From positions 149,071 through 213,070 of the forward strand of contig CANRFJ010000002.1 of assembly GCA_947629865.1 (NCBI GenBank): a DNA stretch of 64,000 nucleotides, given 5' to 3'. The first letter of the stretch is position 1, and every line of letters begins with the position of its first letter. The notes under the pieces are model-generated. The model saw only the letters and a list, made by a program, of their open reading frames with translations. It searched no databases and was not told the origin of the DNA. Both the position numbers and the translations under genes were made by a program. This document shows, in pieces, positions 1-8,751 of this stretch. The DNA is from an uncultured Lachnospiraceae bacterium. GTDB lineage: Bacteria > Bacillota > Clostridia > Lachnospirales > Lachnospiraceae.

Positions 1-2
1 AG

Positions 3-209
3 AATGGAAAGAGCATGAAAGGGCACAAGCTCTCTGAGAAAAATTCCAATGCCGGTTTTGCGGTGAAGACATTGCTGTTCAATAAAAATCTGACAGCGGC
101 GCTGCGCGGCCAGAGCGCTTTTGATTTTGTGGTGGGCGGCAGTTACGGCCCGGCCAACGAGGAGTACCTGGCCTGGTATCTTGATGATGTGCAGTTGATT
201 TACAAATAG
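3..209 (+). CDS. C-terminal fragment of an unrecognised protein (partial at window edge)
   Basis: The reading frame is open from the first bases and stops at TAG near 209, so this is the 3' end of a gene that starts outside the window. The track's ATG at 15 is probably internal. The visible tail ends in a beta-strand-like segment (AWYLDDVQLIYK) of the kind that closes jelly-roll or carbohydrate-binding folds. That resemblance is weak, and I do not assign a function. It faces the thioesterase gene convergently with a 14-bp gap. Confidence 0.45.
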   Translation, partial: NGKSMKGHKLSEKNSNAGFAVKTLLFNKNLTAALRGQSAFDFVVGGSYGPANEEYLAWYLDDVQLIYK

Positions 210-223
210 CATCAGGAAATTTC

Positions 224-613
224 TTATGCGTCGGCTTTTTTTGAGGCCTTTTGCATGAAGGAGTCTTCGTTGATAATAAAGCGTTCGTGGCGGCCGCCGC
301 CAATCAGACCGGTCTCATCGCTTGCCGTGATCCGGAATACCAGACGGCGGCCGTCAATTTCAATCAGCTCGCTCTCGCAGGTGACTGTGAGGCCGCAGGG
401 GGTAGGGGCGTCGTGCGTGATGTCCAGACGGGTGCCCACGCTGCCCTGTCCCTCCTCCAGAAAAGGGGCAATACTTGTCCAGGCCGTCCTTTCCATCAAG
501 GCGGCCATCGCCGGAGTGCCGAACACGTCCAGTGTGCCGCTTCCCATCGCGCGCGCAGTGCAGGCGTCGTCCACGACGATATGTTGTTTTCCTCGGATTC
601 CGGTTTTCAGCAT
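224..613 (-). CDS. hotdog-fold thioesterase, FlK-like
   Basis: A 129-aa single-domain protein of the fluoroacetyl-CoA thioesterase-like group, which hydrolyses acyl-CoA esters in the cytoplasm. The family triad is visible as Thr33 in the FGTPAM segment, Glu41 in LMERTAW and His67 in THDAPTP, followed by the usual beta-rich half with an INEDSF end. Length is typical for the family (about 125-140 aa). The ATG is preceded by GAGGAG about 10 nt upstream. It stands alone, convergent with the partial gene on its left. The natural substrate cannot be read from the sequence. The family call is firm; the substrate is unknown. Confidence 0.82.
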   Translation of the reverse strand: MLKTGIRGKQHIVVDDACTARAMGSGTLDVFGTPAMAALMERTAWTSIAPFLEEGQGSVGTRLDITHDAPTPCGLTVTCESELIEIDGRRLVFRITASDETGLIGGGRHERFIINEDSFMQKASKKADA

Positions 614-788
614 AATTTCACAACTCCTCTATTTCTATTTCAGAATAATCTGTGTTTTTCCAAACTATATCACAAAAAACGATGTCCGGCAACCCCCGGC
701 GCAGAGGGCGTGGAGTCCTGTGCGCAGACGGGAGCGCCAAAGGGAAAGAGCGGCTGGTAATCCAGCCGCCCTTTGAAAGAGGAGTTTT

Positions 789-833
789 ATGAAAAAATAT
801 CAAATATTAGAAATTGGCATTTCTTTACTGTAA
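789..833 (+). CDS. possible 14-aa peptide ORF with a strong ribosome site
   Basis: A tiny ORF, MKKYQILEIGISLL, begins 4-5 nt after AGAGGAG and ends at TAA. It lies in the 614-955 gap between the thioesterase start and the convergent end of the MoxR gene, where I see nothing else coding. The sequence after it is AT-rich with no clear terminator. The ribosome site is much better than expected for random sequence, but such a short ORF has no other support. It could be a real micropeptide, a leader peptide whose downstream gene was lost, or chance. Confidence 0.25.
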   Translation: MKKYQILEIGISLL

Positions 834-955
834 GTATCTTAACTTACGACCTTAGTATACGGCCTAATTGTGACGCAAATGTGTTCAAAACAATAAAAAG
901 TGTGAAAAAAATGTGAATTTTTACCAATATTTAGAAATAAATTGCGGGCCGCGTC

Positions 956-2470
956 CTATGTCAGGGCCCGGTGAATTCGTTCCTGTAACTCCTTTTTCCG
1001 CTCATCCAACAAAAGCTCCCGGTTATACTCGTAAAATTTATCACAGCCGTGTTCGGCGACAAACCATGTTCCATTGCCGTTCAGCGTCAGTTCTGTGACA
1101 AACAGAACCATCTCCTGGCGTCCGGCGAAGGCTTTCTCCAGAAAGAGAAACGCATTGGTGAGGGCGCTGCGGGTACTGTCCGCCATCGACTCATAAGCAG
1201 CCGTCTCCTGTTCAAAGCGCTCTTTTACCTGGACGAAGGCGGTTTCGCTCTCCGCCGCCAGATCCTCCAGACTCTCTCCCAGAAATTTCTCGGCGCCCAG
1301 AAACTGCTCCTCCCGGTCTTTGGAGAGCTGTCCGGCCGTCCGCATGGCGCGGCGCTGTGCCGCGATGCGATCCCGTTCCTCCCGCAGCAGTTCAGCCGCC
1401 GTCCGGCCGGAGGAGGCGAGCTGCCCGCGCCAGTGCTGCAACGCCTCAAACAGGACGGTCAGCATACCGTCCGTCTGGCGTGTCTGCGCAAACATTCCGC
1501 CCAGTTGTCCCAAAAAGAGCCGGAGGACGCTCAGCGTCTCGTCAAAGGGAGCGGCCGCCAGGCGCGGCAGCATATCCTCCGGTTCGCGCCCCTCAAGAAC
1601 CGCCGCGACATCATAAGTCCGCCGGTATTTTCGGAACAGTTCATAGTAGTTGGCAAAATCTCCGGCGATTTCCCCGTGCTGGAGATATTGATGAATCGTG
1701 GCGGTGGTGACAGGCAGTTCCTCCGACTCGCAGGCCAGGATAAAGCGTGACAGATCCTCCCAGCCCCTTGCGGTGACAAAGTCCTCGCCGTCCATGACAG
1801 CCTCGACATTGTAAAAGTTTTCCTTTTTGATATCCAGATAGGAGAGGACGGCCGGATGGACGCCGTGTTCGCTGGCATATTCCTTCCAGGCGTGAAAATC
1901 CTCTGCGACGTCGATGCGTTTCAGGCGATCGAGCGTCACGATGTCAAAATTCCGAACTGACTTATTGTACTCCGGCGGATTTCCGGCGGCCACAATTATC
2001 CAGCCGTCGGGGATCCGGTGGGAACCAAAGGTCTTATACTGTAAAAACTGGAGCATGGTGGGCGCCAGCGTCTCGGAGACGCAGTTGATCTCGTCCAGAA
2101 AGAGAATCCCCTCCGAGAGGCCCGTCTCCTCCATTTTCTCATAGATGGAGGCGATGATTTCGCTCATTGTATACTCGGTGACAGAAAAAGTCTTTCCCCC
2201 GTATGTCCGCTCCCGTATAACCGGAAGGCCCACGGCGCTCTGACGGGTGTGGTGGGTGATGGTATAGGAGACAAGCGCCACGTTTTCCTCCGCGGCAATC
2301 TGCTCCATAATAGCGGTTTTCCCGATGCCGGGCGGCCCCATCAGAAGCACCGGACGCTGTTTCTCCACGGGGATTTCATATTGGGAGAGGCGGTTCTTCT
2401 TCAGATAGATGCGGAGTGTGTCGGCCACTTCCTTTTTGGCCTCTCGGATAGTCATTTTATAGGGGTTCAT
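956..2470 (-). CDS. MoxR-family AAA+ ATPase
   Basis: A 504-aa AAA+ ATPase of the MoxR type. Walker A is GPPGIGKT near residue 50 and Walker B is ILFLDEIN, followed by a sensor-like AAGNPP segment. The C-terminal half is helical with coiled-coil-like stretches rich in Glu and Arg. MoxR proteins work with VWA-domain partners to remodel or load cofactors into protein complexes, and the gene directly upstream encodes a VWA protein. I chose the ATG at 2470 because GGAGG lies 8 nt upstream. The longer ORF start (2488) has no ribosome site. The start overlaps the VWA gene's end by 14 bp, which indicates translational coupling. The client is unknown. Confidence 0.85.
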   Translation of the reverse strand: MNPYKMTIREAKKEVADTLRIYLKKNRLSQYEIPVEKQRPVLLMGPPGIGKTAIMEQIAAEENVALVSYTITHHTRQSAVGLPVIRERTYGGKTFSVTEYTMSEIIASIYEKMEETGLSEGILFLDEINCVSETLAPTMLQFLQYKTFGSHRIPDGWIIVAAGNPPEYNKSVRNFDIVTLDRLKRIDVAEDFHAWKEYASEHGVHPAVLSYLDIKKENFYNVEAVMDGEDFVTARGWEDLSRFILACESEELPVTTATIHQYLQHGEIAGDFANYYELFRKYRRTYDVAAVLEGREPEDMLPRLAAAPFDETLSVLRLFLGQLGGMFAQTRQTDGMLTVLFEALQHWRGQLASSGRTAAELLREERDRIAAQRRAMRTAGQLSKDREEQFLGAEKFLGESLEDLAAESETAFVQVKERFEQETAAYESMADSTRSALTNAFLFLEKAFAGRQEMVLFVTELTLNGNGTWFVAEHGCDKFYEYNRELLLDERKKELQERIHRALT

Positions 2471-3809
2471 GTTCAATCCTCCATTCATTTTCCGTTAAGC
2501 GGATTTTTATGGCCCAGGGCGGTACCCGTTCCCAGGCGGGTTCACCGGCGCGGTATCCGTCGCTGCGGAGAAAATCTGCCAGCAGAAAGGCGGTGGGATA
2601 TCCAGCCGGCCGGTCGGGATAGACGCCATAGCCGTCAGTCAGGATCATCAGTCCCTGCAGGCGGCCCAGCTGCCCGCGGCTTTTCCTCTCATTTATATAT
2701 CGGAATACGCAGCGGTAGTCCGTGCCGCCGAAACCGCGAACCGTGACGGATTCCGATAGGGATTGCAGCTGTTCCATGGAGGTAATGCGGAGTTCCTCCT
2801 GGATTACTGTGTCAAATTGTAAAAGCCGGATTTCCATATGGCGGAAAAAATGTCCGGACTCCCTCAGGACGTCATATGTCTCGGACAGGAATCTGCGCAC
2901 CGGCGCGCCCTGCACAGAGCCGGAGGTGTCAATGGCGATGACCAGTTCGCGGATTTTCTTTTCCTCCTTGTACTCCAGAGGTTCGATCAACGGGATATTG
3001 CCGTATAAATCCATGCCCAGCGTGTAGAAGGCGGCGTCGAACTCCTCGTCATTTAAGCGGATAGATTCATGCCAGGAGGCAAAGCGCCGGAGAAAGGCGC
3101 CGTACCCGGGGGAGCGCTCGCGGGAGAGCTTCAATACCTGCAGCAGAGTTCCCGCCTCTGTTCCGGCCTGCCGCTCAAATGTCTCCATAGCGGTGCGTGT
3201 TTTCTCCCCGATCTCTCTCCATTTCTCCTCCCGTCGGCGGGTATCCTCGTCGGGGGAGTCCCCGTCCGGATTTTTCTTTTCGCGCGGCCACAGATCGTGG
3301 CTGTCGATGCAAAATTCCCGCTCGAGCAGCGGCATATTCTGGTGGTAAAAAATGCTGCCCTCCAGTATGCGGTACAGTCTGCCCGGCGTGTAGAGGGAAC
3401 AGGAGCCATCCAGATATTGATAGGTCTTTTCGCGAAACGGTGAGGGAAGCTTCTGCACACAGGAAATCGGCAGGGAATCCATTATGGATTCCACACAGAT
3501 GTCGCAGCAGAGGTTCCACAGCGCGTCATTCTCCATGGGAGGCAGATATAGGTGGGAAAAGATGCAGTGGAGCAGATTGTGGAGAAAAGAGCGGTTGACT
3601 AAAACCGGATTTTCCTCATAGGCGCTCAGGAGATTTCGGGGCTGAAAATACAGAGTGTCGCCGTCGGTGGCCGTGGAGGAGATGGCGGGATTCATGGCAA
3701 AAGAAAGGCCGGACAGGGCCACGTCAAGAAAGCGCATGGCAAGATATAGCTCATTGCGCGCCGTGGACAGGATTTCTTTTCCCAGCTGTTCAAATGGCAG
3801 CTCTTTCAT
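2457..3809 (-). CDS. VWA-like (DUF2201-type) protein, MoxR partner
   Basis: A 450-aa soluble protein. The N-terminal part is a helical metallopeptidase-like domain (NLLHCIFSHLY). The C-terminal part is a von Willebrand A-like domain with a MIDAS-type DTSGS motif in VIAIDTSGSVQ and a later LTDGYG strand end. This layout matches VWA-like proteins encoded next to MoxR ATPases, where the MIDAS site binds a divalent metal and a protein client. The ATG at 3809 has AAAGGAG about 9 nt upstream; the track start is a TTG touching that site. The operon runs LRR protein, this gene, MoxR. No signal peptide is seen, so it is cytoplasmic. Confidence 0.82.
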   Translation of the reverse strand: MKELPFEQLGKEILSTARNELYLAMRFLDVALSGLSFAMNPAISSTATDGDTLYFQPRNLLSAYEENPVLVNRSFLHNLLHCIFSHLYLPPMENDALWNLCCDICVESIMDSLPISCVQKLPSPFREKTYQYLDGSCSLYTPGRLYRILEGSIFYHQNMPLLEREFCIDSHDLWPREKKNPDGDSPDEDTRRREEKWREIGEKTRTAMETFERQAGTEAGTLLQVLKLSRERSPGYGAFLRRFASWHESIRLNDEEFDAAFYTLGMDLYGNIPLIEPLEYKEEKKIRELVIAIDTSGSVQGAPVRRFLSETYDVLRESGHFFRHMEIRLLQFDTVIQEELRITSMEQLQSLSESVTVRGFGGTDYRCVFRYINERKSRGQLGRLQGLMILTDGYGVYPDRPAGYPTAFLLADFLRSDGYRAGEPAWERVPPWAIKIRLTENEWRIEHEPL

Positions 3810-3836
3810 ACAGATCAACTCCTTTCCGGGGGCCGT

Positions 3837-4628
3837 CTAAAGCCGGAATTTTTTTGCTCCGCCGGTTCCCGCACCGCGCCGCCGCTCCCAGTCGAGCAGA
3901 TAGCTGATTATATCCGGACGTTTCAGATTTGCGGCTATATCCTTTGCCGCGGGCAGAAGCGGCGTCCCTTCCCGTTCGAGGAAAAAGCGGAGGCTGTCCA
4001 TATCCGATGATTTCATATAAAAAGTGAGGAGTTCTCTGGTATGGCTGCTCCAGTAGGCGAGATAGGCGGCCTGGGCCTCGTCGGACAGGGCGTAGGGAAA
4101 ACGCAGCCGGCAGGAGAGAAGTCTGCCCAGAACGGGCAGCTCCTCACTGACACAGGCCTGCTTCCAGAGGCCGTCATAGCGTGGGTAGTCGATTTGGGCG
4201 TTGTAAAAACACTGCTGATACAGATAACCGGCCCCATAGCCGACCTCGCTGAAGATACGGGCCGGTTCATTGGCGATGAATTCGTATTCGTAGTGGGGGA
4301 ACAAAAGCACGGCCTGTTCACCGTCCGCATAGTGGATGGTCACGGTGATTTCCTGATTCATATCGTATAAAATATCCTTCAGGCAGGTGCAGTCCTCCGC
4401 GTCCCGCCAGAGGACGATGCGGGAGACGCGGGGACAGTTTTTGAAAGCCCCGTCTTCAATCACGATTCCCCCGTGGGGCAGGGATATGGTTTCCAGGGCG
4501 CGGCAGTTATAGAAGGCATGGCGGCCAATGCAGCGCGTGCCCTCTGGTATGGCGGCCTCCGTCAGCTCGCGGTTCTGCGCATAGGCATAATCTGGAATTT
4601 TTCCCTGCATATCTGTCTGGATTTTCAA
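3837..4628 (-). CDS. leucine-rich-repeat (BspA-type) protein
   Basis: About 263 aa. The N-terminal third carries BspA-like leucine-rich repeats: ELTEAAIPEGTRCIGRHAF, followed by ALETISLPHG and a GAFKNCPRV segment, the usual pattern of this fold. The rest is alpha-helical and not recognised, ending in a basic tail. I place the start at a TTG (4628) preceded by GGGGC, because the longer ORF (to 4694) lacks a ribosome site and its upstream part looks like promoter sequence. The start is uncertain. It is first in a minus-strand run with the VWA and MoxR genes (27-bp gap), so it may act with them. No secretion signal is seen, unlike many BspA proteins. Confidence 0.65.
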   Translation of the reverse strand: MKIQTDMQGKIPDYAYAQNRELTEAAIPEGTRCIGRHAFYNCRALETISLPHGGIVIEDGAFKNCPRVSRIVLWRDAEDCTCLKDILYDMNQEITVTIHYADGEQAVLLFPHYEYEFIANEPARIFSEVGYGAGYLYQQCFYNAQIDYPRYDGLWKQACVSEELPVLGRLLSCRLRFPYALSDEAQAAYLAYWSSHTRELLTFYMKSSDMDSLRFFLEREGTPLLPAAKDIAANLKRPDIISYLLDWERRRGAGTGGAKKFRL

Positions 4629-4831
4629 ACTTTTACGCCCCTTCAAAAATAGTCTTATTATACAAAGAATAGCACCGTATGGACTTTTTGACAAGAAAAT
4701 GATATAATATTGAACAGATAAAAGCGGCGGCTGGAAACGGCGCCGCCCAAAAGAGAGTGAACGGAGGCATGGTATGGGAAATAAGCCGGATAGTTTATTT
4801 CCTGCGCAGACGTTTCGGAATGGAGGATTCT

Positions 4832-5332
4832 ATGTATTGTCAGCATTGTGGCAACGAGGTGGGAAGCGAGGATAGATTTTGCCGGTACTGCGGTACCCGG
4901 CTGGCGGAAGAACGGCCGGAGCCTGTGCAGCAGCCGGAACTGGAGTCCGTGCAGCAGCAGGAACCGGAAGCCGTGGAGCAGCCGAAGCTTGAGTTCGTGC
5001 AGCAGCCGGAGCCGGACTTTGGAGAATCGGAAAAGAAAAAAAGAGATACAAAAATTCTTGTGGGAGCAGTCATCGGCGCCGGTGTGATACTTCTGATCGT
5101 GCTTGTTGTTCTGCTGGCTGTCTTTCAGAAAAAGGCCAGCCGGACGTTTTCGCGGTGGAGTACGGAGCACGGGGCATATTCCGAAGATTTTGACGATATA
5201 TTTGACGATACCCATGACTACGATTCGGATGAGTACGGTTTTGGCGATTACGACAAATATGAGTATGGGAATGAAGAAGACGGGGATGAAGACGATTCTG
5301 ACGACGGGGACTTCCTGCCGGACAATCTGTGA
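4832..5332 (+). CDS. zinc-ribbon membrane protein with acidic tail
   Basis: A 166-aa protein beginning MYCQHCGNEVG, followed by FCRYCG, which gives a four-cysteine zinc ribbon in the first 25 residues. A Pro/Gln/Glu low-complexity linker follows, built from near-repeats of EPVQQPELE. Next comes one membrane helix (ILVGAVIGAGVILLIVLVVL) and then a very acidic Asp/Glu/Tyr-rich C-terminus outside the membrane. The ATG at 4832 follows GGAGG by 6 nt; the longer ORF start has no such support. Zinc-ribbon plus one helix proteins are common in Clostridia, with sensing or scaffolding roles mostly unknown. It sits 27 bp before the RelA/SpoT-like gene and may be cotranscribed. Confidence 0.7.
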   Translation: MYCQHCGNEVGSEDRFCRYCGTRLAEERPEPVQQPELESVQQQEPEAVEQPKLEFVQQPEPDFGESEKKKRDTKILVGAVIGAGVILLIVLVVLLAVFQKKASRTFSRWSTEHGAYSEDFDDIFDDTHDYDSDEYGFGDYDKYEYGNEEDGDEDDSDDGDFLPDNL

Positions 5333-5359
5333 CTGAGGGTGAGAAGGGAAAACTATATA

Positions 5360-7150
5360 ATGAAGTATAAAGTAGAAGAAATTCAGGAAAAAATCCACAT
5401 TGGACAGCTGGAGGGCATCGGGGAGCGGCTGGAGGAGGACATCGCAGGGATATTAAATCGTGCGGGAATTTATTTCCGCATTTTTTCCCGTGCCAAAACG
5501 CCCTTTTCCATTGCCGGAAAACTGGAAAAGGACGGCTATGGCTTTGGGGAGGGCGACAAAAAAATTCAGGATCTGATTGGGCTGCGGGTGGTGGCGTATT
5601 ACCAGGACGATACAAATATTATCCGCACGGCTCTGGATAAGACGTTCCGCCGGGTGGGAGAGTGGTCGGAGACGGACAACTCCGAGGCGGAGTTTAAGGC
5701 GTCTAAGTTAAACGGCGTATTCTGTCTGCCCGATGAATACCAGCGGATTTACAATGGAGATATAAGCCGGATTCCGGCAGAACTGACCTTTGAGGTGCAG
5801 TTGAGGACGATTTCCTTTGAGGGCTGGCATGAGATCGAACACGACATGCGCTATAAATCCCCCTATGGAGAGGAATTCTGGCGAAACAACGGAAATCTGT
5901 CCCGCACACTCAACTGCGTACTGGCTAATCTGGAGCTGTGCGACTGGTCTACAATCAGCGTCTTTGACCAGTTGTCCTATTACCACTATGAGGAGGGGAA
6001 CTGGGAAATGATGCTCAAGGGCAAGTTCCGGCTCCGCTTCGCCGCCCAGCCGCTGGCCTCTGAGCTGATTGAGTTTCTGGACGAAAATCCGGCGGTGGCA
6101 TACGGCATATACCGCTGTTCCAGAGAGCAGGTGGTATTCGCCCTTCTGCGGGAGGGAAACCACGGGCAGATTACCTATGATCTCCTGCTCAAGGTTGCCA
6201 ACGAAGTTGTGACTGGTTACGACGGGAAATTGAAAAAGCGGCTCGCCCGACTCTGCAACGAGGTCACAAAAGAAGAAAAGACCGTGAGGAGCGAGCGACT
6301 GGAGTTAAAGCCGCTCGATGTGACGCCCGCCTTTCAGTTAAACGTGCAGCTGTCCCATAATGAGAGCGTGGAGCTTCATCAGGAATTTATGTCGGCGGTG
6401 CAGATGATTGGGAACTGGGCCAGAAGCCGTTTCCGCAACATCGCCAATGACATACCGGTCACGCCGGTGGACTACGAGCTCCATGTGGCCGGATATAATC
6501 TCAAGATTCTCGGCAATGTGTCTCTGGGAATCTATAAACTGGAATTAGACTATGTGGACATCACGCGCAAGGGAGTGGTCTGGCGCACGAACGTAAGTCT
6601 GGAGCGGAGCAGCCGGATCCGCATGAAGGTAGCCTGCGACTACTGCCACCCGCCGGATCGGTTTGTGAGGGACAGCTTTGCCAAGCCGCGGTTTGTAGAT
6701 GAAATTTTCCGCAAAATCGGCTATGAGGACGTCCTGCCGATGTCCCTGAAGCCACGGCGGATTCGCAATATGGAGGACGTTGAAAACCTCAGCGCCTTTA
6801 TTGTCAATTCCGCCCGCAACCTGCCGGTGGTTCTCGCCGTGGAGGAGGAAGACGAGGAGAGGCAGATTAACATTTCCCGTCTGGCAGAGACAGTGGGAAC
6901 CTATGCCCATGTATATCTGGTGGACAAAAAAGCGGTGCCGGGACTCGTGGAGGCCTCCGACTACACGAAGGAGGAGCTGACGGGAGCCGTTTGGGTGACA
7001 TTCCGGGACGGCGAGGACAAATTCTTCACCAGAAAGATGATTGAGGAGAGCCGTTTTGACTTTAACCGGTATGCTTTTGACCAGGGTAACATCTATGAAA
7101 AGGCATTCCGCCACAAGCTGGTACGGCTGATAAAAGAAAAGAACTGCTGA
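5360..7150 (+). CDS. RelA/SpoT-domain protein with long unknown C-terminus
   Basis: A 596-aa protein. Residues about 15-190 resemble the alarmone synthetase domain: a basic RAKTPFSIAGKL segment, KIQDLIGLRVV, and FEVQLRT followed by WHEIEHDMRYK. The family motif NGYxSxH, which holds the acceptor nucleotide, appears only as KLNGVFCLP, so (p)ppGpp synthesis is doubtful. The remaining 400 residues have no HD hydrolase, TGS or ACT domain that I can recognise. The ATG at 5360 has GAAGGG about 11 nt upstream. It is longer than small alarmone synthetases (200-250 aa) and differs in layout from Rel (about 740 aa). It could act on a different nucleotide or RNA. Family confidence is moderate to high, activity low. 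Confidence 0.7.
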   Translation: MKYKVEEIQEKIHIGQLEGIGERLEEDIAGILNRAGIYFRIFSRAKTPFSIAGKLEKDGYGFGEGDKKIQDLIGLRVVAYYQDDTNIIRTALDKTFRRVGEWSETDNSEAEFKASKLNGVFCLPDEYQRIYNGDISRIPAELTFEVQLRTISFEGWHEIEHDMRYKSPYGEEFWRNNGNLSRTLNCVLANLELCDWSTISVFDQLSYYHYEEGNWEMMLKGKFRLRFAAQPLASELIEFLDENPAVAYGIYRCSREQVVFALLREGNHGQITYDLLLKVANEVVTGYDGKLKKRLARLCNEVTKEEKTVRSERLELKPLDVTPAFQLNVQLSHNESVELHQEFMSAVQMIGNWARSRFRNIANDIPVTPVDYELHVAGYNLKILGNVSLGIYKLELDYVDITRKGVVWRTNVSLERSSRIRMKVACDYCHPPDRFVRDSFAKPRFVDEIFRKIGYEDVLPMSLKPRRIRNMEDVENLSAFIVNSARNLPVVLAVEEEDEERQINISRLAETVGTYAHVYLVDKKAVPGLVEASDYTKEELTGAVWVTFRDGEDKFFTRKMIEESRFDFNRYAFDQGNIYEKAFRHKLVRLIKEKNC

Positions 7151-7230
7151 ATTTTCGCCTGGAGGCGATTTCATACAATAGTAAGGTTTCCTGTCAGTAT
7201 TTTCCTTTTTCGATTTTTTATTGAAATGGA

Positions 7231-7259
7231 TTGACAGTTTTTAAATAAAAGTTTATTAT
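7231..7259 (+). promoter_or_regulatory. sigma-A-type promoter for the Fn3 gene
   Basis: TTGACA and TATTAT are separated by exactly 17 bp in an AT-rich stretch 54 bp before the next start codon. No other gene lies between, so this most likely drives the Fn3 protein gene. Confidence 0.65.
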
Positions 7260-7312
7260 TTAAACGACACTTTTCTTAAAAATTTTATTTTAAAAGAAGG
7301 AGCATGAAAAAG

Positions 7313-8518
7313 ATGAAGAAAGCAGTAAGAGGGTTAATGATGGTATTTGCCGTTGCCTTTGGCCTGTTGATATTTACAGGAACCGGCAAAGCGGCGACTA
7401 CATGGAATGCGGGATTGAAGCAGACAAACTACGCAGGGACCAGTGTAAATGTGTCCTGGAATCCCCTTTTGATGACAGGTGTGTATTATACTACCGTCAT
7501 CGGTTTCAGTCCGACAAGCCTCACCAAAGAGGAATCGGCTTATGGGACGTCGGAGTATATTGGCGGTTTGTCAGAGGGCGGCGTGTACTATGTGCAGGTG
7601 AGGGCTTATTCTGATTCCGCCAGATACAAGAAGCCGGAGACTTTGGTTGCCTATTCTGAGGTGATTCAGGTGGCTACCAGTCCGTCGGCGCCGACAGGCC
7701 TGATGCAGACAGGCGCCACTACGAATTCTATTACCATGAAGTGGAATCCGGTACCGGGAGCCACCGGTTATACGATATGCCGCTACAACAATACCGGTTA
7801 CACGCCAATCGCGACGACGGCGGCCACTTCCTGTACGGTCAAAGGTCTGGGCGCTTCCCAGAAAATAGATTATGTTGTCCGCGCCAATGTGACGACATCA
7901 TCCGGCTTTACCAGCCAGAGTTCTAACAGTAATTATGTCTATATGTGTACGGTTCCCAGCAAGGTTGCCTATATCTCCATGACGAATTACGATGATTTAC
8001 TCCAGGAGGCAACATATCAGTGGAACAGCGTAAACAACGCCAGCGGATACCAGTTCCAGCTTCAGACCTACAAGGGAAAGAACCTTCTGACTAAGGATAC
8101 GGGCAGTGGCTACGCCAACTACATCTATGTGAAGCCGTTCAAAAAGGGAGTCTTTACCAAGGCCCGTGCGAGAGCTTATATCATCATCAATAACAAGAAG
8201 ATATACGGCGCGTGGTCCGATCTGAACTACAATGCTTCGGCCAAGAAGGTAACTCTCAGGCGCAGAGGCAATAAGATTAAGGTGACATGGAAGAAAATCT
8301 CCGGGGCAGCTGGATATACGGTTATGATCTCCACGAAGGCTAAATCCGGATTTAAGAAGGTAAAGACCTTAGGGAAGAAGTCGACTTCTATCACAATCAA
8401 AAAGTGCGGTAAGAAGAAACTGAAAAAACACAAGAGATACTATATCCGCGTGAAATATCTCACCAAGGTAGGCAAGAAAAAGGTAGCCAGCGGCGTGATG
8501 GGCACGGGAAACATCTGA
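7313..8518 (+). CDS. secreted fibronectin type III repeat protein
   Basis: A 401-aa exported protein. The N-terminus has lysines followed by a hydrophobic helix (GLMMVFAVAFGLLIF) and a likely cleavage site after GKA. The mature part contains three or four Fn3-like domains marked by VSWNP, MKWNPVPGATGY and VTWKKISGAAGY strands, and the last is unusually rich in Lys and Arg. No catalytic domain or cell-wall sorting signal is visible, so it may bind the envelope by charge. AAGGAG lies 10 nt before the ATG at 7313 but only 1 nt before the ATG at 7304, hence the later start. It has its own promoter and terminator, so it is a single-gene unit. Confidence 0.75.
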   Translation: MKKAVRGLMMVFAVAFGLLIFTGTGKAATTWNAGLKQTNYAGTSVNVSWNPLLMTGVYYTTVIGFSPTSLTKEESAYGTSEYIGGLSEGGVYYVQVRAYSDSARYKKPETLVAYSEVIQVATSPSAPTGLMQTGATTNSITMKWNPVPGATGYTICRYNNTGYTPIATTAATSCTVKGLGASQKIDYVVRANVTTSSGFTSQSSNSNYVYMCTVPSKVAYISMTNYDDLLQEATYQWNSVNNASGYQFQLQTYKGKNLLTKDTGSGYANYIYVKPFKKGVFTKARARAYIIINNKKIYGAWSDLNYNASAKKVTLRRRGNKIKVTWKKISGAAGYTVMISTKAKSGFKKVKTLGKKSTSITIKKCGKKKLKKHKRYYIRVKYLTKVGKKKVASGVMGTGNI

Positions 8519-8571
8519 TAGAAGCCCTGCTTTATATGCCGCTCCGGAATGGGGATTAAAATGTGAAAATG

Positions 8572-8624
8572 TGCCAGCCGGTTCATGACAGCGTTCAGCG
8601 CAGCGAACCGGCCGGCATTTTTTG
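8572..8624 (+). terminator. rho-independent terminator after the Fn3 gene
   Basis: A long stem (TGCCAGCCGGTTC paired with GAACCGGCCGGCA) is followed by TTTTTT. It closes the upstream Fn3 unit. The rest of 8519-8751 holds no gene that I can see. Confidence 0.75.
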
Positions 8625-8751
8625 TTGTGCAAAAAACATCATAAATTCCACTTTATCTATTGATATATTTTAAGGAAAGAAGTAAGATAGAAAACAGCAG
8701 GAGTTATCTGAAAGAGCAATCATATTATGTCAGGAAAAGGAAGTGTTTGTA

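Noticed and set aside
4658-5398. 246-aa minus ORF antisense to the zinc-ribbon gene
   Set aside because: Leu/Arg/His-rich shadow of the Pro/Gln/Glu repeat and acidic tail on the plus strand; no ribosome site and no recognisable fold.
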